NCBI GenBank assembly: GCA_963601575.1
Contig: CAVCFO010000002.1
Span: 1 to 64,000 of the forward strand
Direction: 5' to 3'
Source: CAG-238 sp963601575
GTDB lineage: Bacteria; Bacillota; Clostridia; Peptostreptococcales; Anaerovoracaceae
Length of the DNA: 64,000 nt
Part shown: positions 59,035-64,000 of the stretch, in pieces
How positions within the stretch are numbered: position 1 is the first letter of the stretch
How the letters are laid out: every line of letters begins with the position of its first letter
Program-made: the position numbers and the translations under genes
Notes under the pieces: generated by a model
What the model saw: the letters and a program-made list of their open reading frames with translations, nothing else
Told to the model about the DNA's origin: nothing
Databases searched by the model: none

Positions 59035-59580
59035 ATGAAGCATCGCGCGAGCCTTATGAATGAGGAAGAAATGAATCGTGCCATAAAGCGCATGGCTCAT
59101 CAGATCGCAGAGCATAATAAGGGATGTGACAATGTAGTGCTGCTGGGCATACGCAGACGCGGAGTGCCTATCGCAAGGAGCCTTGCATCAAATATCAAGG
59201 CAATCGAAGGCGTTGATGTGCCCGTAGGTGAGCTTGACATCACGCTTTATAGGGACGACCTGACCGAGATCGGAGAAGTGCCTACGATAAACGAAACAAA
59301 GGTAGACTTCGATATAGCGGGGAAAAATGTGGTACTTGTGGACGATGTTCTTTATACGGGAAGGACCGCAAGGGCTGGACTTGATGCGATCTCGCAGCTC
59401 GGAAGAGGGAGAGCCGCGACCATACAGCTAGCGGTACTCATAGACAGAGGCCATAGGGAACTTCCGATCAGAGCAGATTATGTAGGGAAAAATGTACCTA
59501 CATCGAAGAACGAAGTCGTATCGGTGCATGTTACAGAATATGACGACAAGACCTGTGTTGATCTGCTCATAGCCGACTGA
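59035..59580 (+). CDS. pyrR: PyrR bifunctional regulator / uracil phosphoribosyltransferase
   Basis: The 181-residue protein has the PyrR pattern: MNEEEMNRAIKRMAHQIAEHN, LLGIRRRGVPIARSLA, the PRPP loop VVLVDDVLYTGRTARAGLDAI, and the C-terminal VTEYDDKTCVDLLI. PyrR binds pyr mRNA leaders in a UMP-dependent way and also has UPRTase activity. Here it is not followed by pyr biosynthesis genes. The start at 59035 follows GGGGAGAAAAGGT. Confidence 0.95.
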   Translation: MKHRASLMNEEEMNRAIKRMAHQIAEHNKGCDNVVLLGIRRRGVPIARSLASNIKAIEGVDVPVGELDITLYRDDLTEIGEVPTINETKVDFDIAGKNVVLVDDVLYTGRTARAGLDAISQLGRGRAATIQLAVLIDRGHRELPIRADYVGKNVPTSKNEVVSVHVTEYDDKTCVDLLIAD

Positions 59581-59656
59581 TCAAAATCTTCTATCCGAAA
59601 TGTCACAATCCCAAGTCTCAATCTTGAGCCGCAAACCCAACACGAAAGGAAGAAAA

Positions 59657-62011
59657 ATGACGGAATTACTGGCACCCGCAGGAAATATGGAAGCTCTCAA
59701 GGCGGCAATCGCAAATGGATGCGACGGCGTCTATCTTGGTATGCAAAAATTCGGCGCAAGGGCATATTCCTCTAACTTCGACGAAGAATCCCTACCGGAG
59801 GCGGTGCGATATGCCCACCTCAGAGATGTGAAGGTTTATGTCACGATGAATACCATCGTCTTTGAGGATGAGCTTTGCGAAATGAGAAAGCAGCTTGCGT
59901 TTCTGAATAAAATCGGAACGGACGGCGTGATCGTTCAGGATATGGCTGTATTTGACTATATCGTTAAGCATTTTCCGGACATGGAGGCTCACTGCTCCAC
60001 CCAGATGGGAATCGACGACCTAGAAGGCACGCTTCTCCTGAAGGAGCTGGGCGCAAAACGCGTGGTGCTTGCCCGGGAGGTTGACATAGAAAAGGCGAAA
60101 AGAATAAGAAGCGAAGCGAAAATTCCCATTGAGATTTTTGTCCACGGGGCGCTTTGCGTGTCATATTCCGGAAACTGCCTTATGTCCGGGCTCATCGGAT
60201 ATCGCAGCGGTAACCGTGGCCGGTGCGTCGGCTCCTGCCGCAAGCCTTACGAGCTGATAAACAAAACAAGTGCAAAATCCCTTGGAACGAGCTATATTTT
60301 GTCAACCAAGGACCTCGCTACCATCGACCGCATCGAAGAGCTGAAGGCGCTGGACTCACTCAAAATCGAGGGGCGCATGAAAGAACCCTCATATGTTGCA
60401 AATGTAGTCTCAAAATACCGCAAGGCTTTGGACGGGGTTGCCACAGAGGAAGACAGGGACGAGCTTAAAAAAACCTTTAATCGTACATTTACGAAAGGCT
60501 ATCTTTTTGGAGAAGACCCAAGGGATCTTACGAATATACAAAAGCCAAATAATTTTGGCTACGAAATCGGCACGGTCGTCGGTACGTACAAAGGGATGTA
60601 CGAAATCAGGCTGCATGATGAGCTGCGCCAAAATGACATCATAAGAATAGATCATAATAATGAGGATGTGAGCCTTTCTGTAGCAAAGCTCTACGACAAA
60701 GAGGGCAATTTGATTAACGGCGCAGACCGCGCGTGCTATATACGCATCAAAGAGAAACTCGCGAAGGGTGACATAGTATACAAGACGAAAGACTATAATT
60801 TTTATAAAGAACTGGAAAAGAGCATGGATGGCGAGTTCAGACGCTTTCCGCTGAGTGTAAAGATATATGCCTATCCCGGCGCGCCTCTCGCTGCTGAGGC
60901 AGAGGGGCTGGGCGCAAGGTGCTCTTATGAGAGCAGCGAAATCCTGGAGGCGGCGCAGAAGCAGCCAACGGGATATGAATCGGTAAAAAAGCAGTTTGCA
61001 AAGCTGGGAGATACGGTGCTGACTCTGCAAAATCTTGAATTTGAAGAGGCGGGGGCGTTCATTCCGGTCAAAATGCTAAACGAGGCGAGGAGAGCCATCG
61101 TAGATAGACTATATGATGAAAAGCTAAAAAGCAAGGCCCGCAGAGTCCTTGAACCATTGCAGGATGGGCAGGTGCGTAAATCGCCGATTTGCGATGCAGC
61201 TATGAAGGACGGCGGGCAAGCGGGGAACGGCTGGCGAGCGGAAACCCAAACGCAAATGCCGGCGCCTGCGCCTGCGTCTGCACCGATGTCTGCTTCAACA
61301 CCGGCGCCACACCTGACCGCATCGGTTATAAACAGGGAACAGTACGAAGCCTGCCGCGGGGCTGGACTTACCGAGATATATTTTGAGAACATAGTCAGAA
61401 GAAATCAGATTGAATATACCAAGAGAGAGGGGAAGCTTCTGATAGGTGGCTACGGCGGGCTGCATTTTTATAGGGAAAGCAACCCACTTGTCGCGGATTA
61501 TTCTTTAAGCGCAGTGAACTCTGTGAGCTGCCGCATCCTGCACGAACTGGGAGCAAAGCGGGTCACGTTATCTTATGAACTCAACCGCAGGCAGATTGCT
61601 GATTTGATATCAGAATATCGAAAGAACTACGGCGAAGATCCGTCTCTTGAGATGATTGTCTACGGCAGAGCGCCTCTGATTTTTACGAAGTACTGCCCGC
61701 TAAAAAAAATGGGACAGTGCGGATTTTGTAAGAAAAATCAATATGAACTCAGGGACGAATATGGCAATTTCCCGATTCTTTCTCATGAGGATTGCACCAC
61801 GACGATTCTGAACGGCAAGCTGCTGAACCTGCTAGACGAAATGCCGTCAATCAGCGGAATAGAGGCCTTTCGCCTGAATTTTACCACAGAAACGCCGGAG
61901 GAGGTTGCGCAGATTGTAAAGGCGGCGCAGAAGAAGCTGGCAGGCGATGAGAAATCGCTCTTTCGCAGAGAAACCGACACCCGCGGCCATTTTAACAGAG
62001 AGATTATATAA
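59657..62011 (+). CDS. U32 peptidase-family protein (RlhA-like, with DUF3656 region)
   Basis: The 784-residue protein starts MTELLAPAGNMEALKAAIAN and has the U32 core: GVYLGMQKFGARAYSSNF, AHCSTQMGI, VFVHGALCVSYSG-type (IFVHGALCVSYSGNCLMS), and the Cys cluster (RGRCVGSCRKPY) that binds an iron-sulfur cluster in RlhA-type enzymes. RlhA and relatives hydroxylate bases in 23S rRNA or tRNA; peptidase activity is doubtful for this branch. A low-complexity Ala/Pro/Ser/Met insert (near residue 540, ASAPMSASTPAPH) splits the two halves, and a second Cys set (FTKYCPLKKMGQCGFCKKN) lies near the end. Start at 59657 follows AAAGGAAGAAAA. Confidence 0.82.
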   Translation: MTELLAPAGNMEALKAAIANGCDGVYLGMQKFGARAYSSNFDEESLPEAVRYAHLRDVKVYVTMNTIVFEDELCEMRKQLAFLNKIGTDGVIVQDMAVFDYIVKHFPDMEAHCSTQMGIDDLEGTLLLKELGAKRVVLAREVDIEKAKRIRSEAKIPIEIFVHGALCVSYSGNCLMSGLIGYRSGNRGRCVGSCRKPYELINKTSAKSLGTSYILSTKDLATIDRIEELKALDSLKIEGRMKEPSYVANVVSKYRKALDGVATEEDRDELKKTFNRTFTKGYLFGEDPRDLTNIQKPNNFGYEIGTVVGTYKGMYEIRLHDELRQNDIIRIDHNNEDVSLSVAKLYDKEGNLINGADRACYIRIKEKLAKGDIVYKTKDYNFYKELEKSMDGEFRRFPLSVKIYAYPGAPLAAEAEGLGARCSYESSEILEAAQKQPTGYESVKKQFAKLGDTVLTLQNLEFEEAGAFIPVKMLNEARRAIVDRLYDEKLKSKARRVLEPLQDGQVRKSPICDAAMKDGGQAGNGWRAETQTQMPAPAPASAPMSASTPAPHLTASVINREQYEACRGAGLTEIYFENIVRRNQIEYTKREGKLLIGGYGGLHFYRESNPLVADYSLSAVNSVSCRILHELGAKRVTLSYELNRRQIADLISEYRKNYGEDPSLEMIVYGRAPLIFTKYCPLKKMGQCGFCKKNQYELRDEYGNFPILSHEDCTTTILNGKLLNLLDEMPSISGIEAFRLNFTTETPEEVAQIVKAAQKKLAGDEKSLFRRETDTRGHFNREII

Positions 62012-62059
62012 AAATAGAAGCTGCTGAGAGTGTCGCGAAATTTCAGGATTCCCCAACCT

Positions 62060-62245
62060 TCAGTCCTTTAAGAAATTTTCTACTGCCTCCCTGACAATTT
62101 GGGTTTGCGGAATGTCTTCTGCTTTACATTTTGCCTTAAATGCGGCTACCGTTTCCTTTGGCAGCATTACACTTATCCGCCCATAAACCTTGTTGTTGTA
62201 ACGGTTTTTTACCGCTGAGCTCGTTGTTGTTTTTCGCTTTGCTAT
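62060..62245 (-). pseudogene. ribbon-helix-helix protein with ATA in place of the start codon
   Basis: From an ATA at 62245 the frame gives 61 residues: AKRKTTTSSAVKNRYNNKVY then GRISVMLPKETVAAFKAKCK, ending VREAVENFLKD. This is a typical Firmicute ribbon-helix-helix DNA-binding protein, which normally opens with MAKRKTTTSS. AGGAGG lies 8 nt before the ATA, perfect spacing. No ATG, GTG or TTG precedes it in frame before a stop. It is either silenced by an ATG-to-ATA change or uses AUA weakly. The ATA touches the -35 of the divergent antisense promoter (62245-62250). Confidence 0.6.
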
Positions 62246-62273
62246 TGACTCCGCCTCCTTTCTGTGTTATTAT
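62245..62273 (+). promoter_or_regulatory. promoter of antisense RNA 3
   Basis: TTGACT at 62245-62250, 17 nt, TATTAT at 62268-62273. It would start an RNA near 62280 running towards and under the 3' end of the minus-strand toxin at 62355-62438. Confidence 0.55.
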
Positions 62274-62280
62274 AGTGCCA

Positions 62281-62364
62281 AGAGGAAACCGGAAAAATCG
62301 GTTACCGATGAGATTATTGAAAAAATAACCGTTATCTTGTCAGGGATTGGGCGGTTATTTTTTT
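62281..62364 (+). ncRNA. candidate antitoxin antisense RNA of toxin 3
   Basis: Inferred from the promoter at 62245-62273 and the hairpin at 62320-62364, whose 3' arm and U run overlap the toxin stop codon. Also contains ACCGGAAAAATCGGT, a small hairpin (62288-62302). Confidence 0.45.
62320..62364. terminator. bidirectional terminator at toxin 3
   Basis: AAAAAATAACCG (62320-62331) and CGGTTATTTTTT (62352-62363) form a 12-bp stem with a 20-nt loop and T runs on both strands. Confidence 0.7.
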
Positions 62365-62438
62365 ATGTATGCAATAACGAGTGTTACGATTATACTGATA
62401 AAGGTTAAAGTAACCATTAGCATTTCATAATCTGTCAT
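62355..62438 (-). CDS. small holin-like toxin, 27 aa
   Basis: The minus strand reads MTDYEMLMVTLTFISIIV then TLVIAYIKK, one hydrophobic membrane segment with a KK end, the pattern of the putative holin-like toxin family (Hol-Tox). GGGGGTGTTGCAA precedes the ATG. A convergent promoter and shared terminator mark a type I system. The gene sits at the point where the RelE-like toxin gene breaks off, and its start overlaps the last codons of that gene. Confidence 0.7.
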   Translation of the reverse strand: MTDYEMLMVTLTFISIIVTLVIAYIKK

Positions 62439-62565
62439 TTGCAACACCCCCATTCGGGGTAACCGCTACTAAAATTTTAAGCTTTTGTGCTGTCGCCTTT
62501 TGCTCTGCCTTAGAAAGCCTTTTTAATCCCTTTTCAAAATCCTTTGTATATTTGAGATTATACAT
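62425..62565 (-). pseudogene. truncated RelE/YafQ-like toxin (46 aa)
   Basis: The frame reads MYNLKYTKDFEKGLKRLSKA then EQKATAQKLKILV, the N-terminal third of a RelE/ParE-superfamily mRNA-interferase-like toxin (usual length 85-95 aa). It then continues AVTPNGGVANDRL, unrelated sequence that belongs to the holin-like toxin leader. The catalytic C-terminal part is lost, so it is presumably inactive. The ATG overlaps the AbrB stop (ATGTATAA), as in an operon with its antitoxin. Confidence 0.7.
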
Positions 62566-62821
62566 TGATATCAAGCCCCATATCCGCAAACATATCATCT
62601 ACGCTTGCAAATTCTTTCTGATTTGCAGTATCTTGTTCGACTTCTTTCAGCAGTTTCGCCAAAGCAAGCATTTTTTCTTTTGGATAGACAACAACCGGGC
62701 AGAGGAAAATGCCTCCATCCTTTTGCACAATTTCAAATTTATCGCCCTCTGAAATGCCAAGATTTTTTATGATTTCTGCCGGAATAGTGATTTGCGACCT
62801 GCTTCTCAATTCTGCCAACAT
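62558..62821 (-). CDS. AbrB/MazE-like antitoxin
   Basis: The 87-residue protein starts MLAELRSRSQITIPAEIIKN and continues LGISEGDKFEIV, a swapped-hairpin AbrB domain, then a C-terminal toxin-binding tail (VDDMFADMGLDINV). It would bind its own promoter (62864-62892) and neutralise the RelE-like toxin whose remnant follows. Start at 62821 follows GAGGTGATAAT. It is probably an orphan antitoxin now that the toxin is truncated. Confidence 0.8.
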   Translation of the reverse strand: MLAELRSRSQITIPAEIIKNLGISEGDKFEIVQKDGGIFLCPVVVYPKEKMLALAKLLKEVEQDTANQKEFASVDDMFADMGLDINV

Positions 62822-62863
62822 ATTATCACCTCGTTTCTGATTTTCGGAAATTCCCATATTCGT

Positions 62864-62892
62864 ATTACACCCTTTTTCTTCGATTTATGCAA
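62864..62892 (-). promoter_or_regulatory. promoter of the AbrB-RelE remnant operon
   Basis: Minus strand: TTGCAT (62892-62887), 17 nt, TGTAAT (62869-62864). Confidence 0.55.
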
Positions 62893-62914
62893 TACTTTAA
62901 AAAACGGCGAGAAA

Positions 62915-63007
62915 ATGACCGAGTATGAAGCGACACAAAGGCAACGGTATATCGAGCGGCAAATCAGGAGATACAAGCGCGAAAAGGCAGGTCTGAAAGC
63001 AGAATGA
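62915..63007 (+). pseudogene. phage minor capsid protein 2 remnant (30 aa)
   Basis: MTEYEATQRQRYIERQIRRY then KREKAGLKAE and a stop. It resembles an internal stretch of phage minor capsid protein 2 (the T-x-Y-E-A-T-Q-x-Q-R-x-I-E-R-x-I-R-x-x-K pattern). The full protein is over 300 aa, so this is a fragment. Confidence 0.6.
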
Positions 63008-63170
63008 AAGCACTTTAAAGAAGTGCTTTTTATACCTAAAATTCAATAAAAATGAGGACGACTGACGAGCCGTTCTTTTTTTATATTCAAAATTCGGTGG
63101 CGGCCGAAAAAACGCATGGCACATCGCGGCGTTGCGCGTAAAAAACGAAGTGCAGAAAAGGAGTAGACAA

Positions 63171-63557
63171 ATGAAAAGAGAGCAAATCAAAGAGATTCTG
63201 ACGAAGGCAGGACTTGCCGAGGATAAGGCAAAAGAGGCAGTCGAATCCATATTTGCAGAGCATGGGAAAGACATTGACGCAGAAAAAGCAAAGACGACGG
63301 CAAAAGAAAACGAGCTGAGCGCGGCAAAGGCAGCAGATAGTGCTACGCGCAGTGCCCTGAGCAAATTTGAAGGAAGGGAAGGCAAAGTCGGCGGAATAAT
63401 TTACGACATTACGAGTAATGAAGCGAGCATAGAAGAAATTTGCCAAGTAATTCAATCCAGAATGGATAGGGCAAAAGAGCCATTGCCGGTAGACTTGATT
63501 TTCATAAAAGACAAAAAAATAGCTCACATATTCCGATATAAAAAGGCGAATCCATAG
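63171..63557 (+). CDS. phage scaffolding (GP20-like) protein, chimeric or decayed
   Basis: The 128-residue protein starts MKREQIKEILTKAGLAEDKA, followed by KEAVESIFAEHGKDI, like the phage GP20 scaffold protein N-terminus (helical, charged). After about residue 70 the sequence (GGIIYDITSNEASIEEICQV onwards) is no longer scaffold-like and I do not recognise it. The usual scaffold is about 180-200 aa. AAAGGAGTAGACAA precedes the ATG, so it may still be translated. The 12-base stretch after the stop carries CCTCCGCC/GGGCAGAGG, a weak hairpin. Confidence 0.55.
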   Translation: MKREQIKEILTKAGLAEDKAKEAVESIFAEHGKDIDAEKAKTTAKENELSAAKAADSATRSALSKFEGREGKVGGIIYDITSNEASIEEICQVIQSRMDRAKEPLPVDLIFIKDKKIAHIFRYKKANP

Positions 63558-63651
63558 CCCCTCCGCCAAACAGGGCAGAGGTTCCACAGAATCACCTTCT
63601 TAAAATCAATATAACACATTCGGCAAAACAAATCAATAAAAAAAATAGGAG

Positions 63652-64000
63652 ATGGCAATGCCAGAGAAAAAAACGGAAATTAAACGTCCACGCAATCCCT
63701 TGTGCTGCCATATGAAAAAAAATCGGAGCCGAAGCGATAAAGGCATACGAGAAGACCGGCAGCAGGACGGCACAAATGTGGCACTGTCCGTAGCCGTGAA
63801 GACGCAAGACGGCAAAATATTCATTGAGGGTATTGACTGCCAGCCGGTCAGAAACGGAACAGTGTGGCTCATAGATTACTTGAAAAGAATGCAGCCAAAG
63901 GTTATAGTAATCGACGGTGCAAACGGCCAGCATATACTTGCAGAGGAATTGAAGGATTGCAAAATAAAAGGAGCCGTCCTGCCAACAGTAAAGGAGATAA
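63652..64000 (+). pseudogene. phage terminase large subunit, C-terminal fragment (runs off right edge)
   Basis: From residue about 43 the frame reads VALSVAVKTQDGKIFIEGID then CQPVRNGTVWLIDYL, KVIVIDGANGQHILAEEL and AVLPTVKEI, a good match to the terminase nuclease domain of Firmicute siphophages. The first 42 residues (from MAMPEKKTEIKRP) do not resemble terminase, and the ATPase half is missing, so the start is artificial. AGGAGATGGCA precedes the ATG. In live phages terL precedes portal, minor capsid and scaffold genes; here it follows them, so the region is rearranged. Confidence 0.6.

Noticed and set aside
1..64000. CRISPR array
   Set aside because: No set of regularly spaced 25-40 bp repeats with unique spacers was seen; all repeats found are tandem or paired.

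Overview
The window looks like a chromosome segment from a low-to-moderate GC Gram-positive anaerobe of class Clostridia. Supporting features are a SAM-I riboswitch before metK, long-form Hpf with a candidate raiA-motif RNA, HemW without a haem pathway, YhaM, RecD2, ComF, PyrR, a heterodimeric ABC exporter, GTP-type PEP carboxykinase, AGGAGG-type ribosome sites and TTGACA-N17-TATAAT promoters. A family such as Anaerovoracaceae is my guess only. Most genes are on the + strand, so replication probably crosses the window in one direction.

Left part (1-15500): the 5' end of an AAA-ATPase-like gene, a type I toxin/antisense-RNA locus, then on the minus strand pckG, deoD, a MurF-like ligase fused to leucine-rich repeats, and rpsT. 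A plus-strand run follows: lepA, hemW, glpK, a membrane acyltransferase and a two-subunit ABC exporter.

Middle (15500-38700): a second type I toxin locus whose frame is broken at a T6 run, an APC permease, a secreted CAP-domain protein, an ECF sigma/anti-sigma pair, nadE, a thioesterase, yhaM, a CCA-enzyme homologue with an altered active site, recD2, comF, a GNAT acetyltransferase, the candidate raiA RNA with hpf, tRNA-Gly(CCC), an aminotransferase, a YdbC-like ssDNA-binding protein, a TGS-uridine kinase-like protein, psuK-psuG (pseudouridine breakdown), a secreted nucleotidase-like protein and an M18 aminopeptidase.

Right part (38700-62000): a minus-strand TrpXYZ-type ABC transporter preceded by a Tyr/Phe-rich leader peptide (predicted attenuation), an AlaX-like editing protein, an intergenic cluster of three perfect DnaA boxes, an unknown protein, SAM riboswitch-metK, and a nucleotide block pyrG-purB-purA ... 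guaB-guaA ... pyrR. A three-gene DUF3990/DUF3791 cassette lies between guaA and pyrR, flanked by about 136-bp direct repeats. A large U32 peptidase-family gene follows.

Right edge (62000-64000): accessory debris. It holds a ribbon-helix-helix gene with an ATA where its start should be, a third holin-like toxin with an antisense promoter, an AbrB antitoxin with a truncated RelE-like toxin, and phage minor capsid, scaffold and terminase fragments in an abnormal order.

The most notable non-gene signals are the Tyr-rich leader peptide, the three type I toxin/antitoxin loci, the repeat-flanked DUF3990 cassette, the DnaA-box cluster and a recurrent habit of short tandem duplications at gene junctions.
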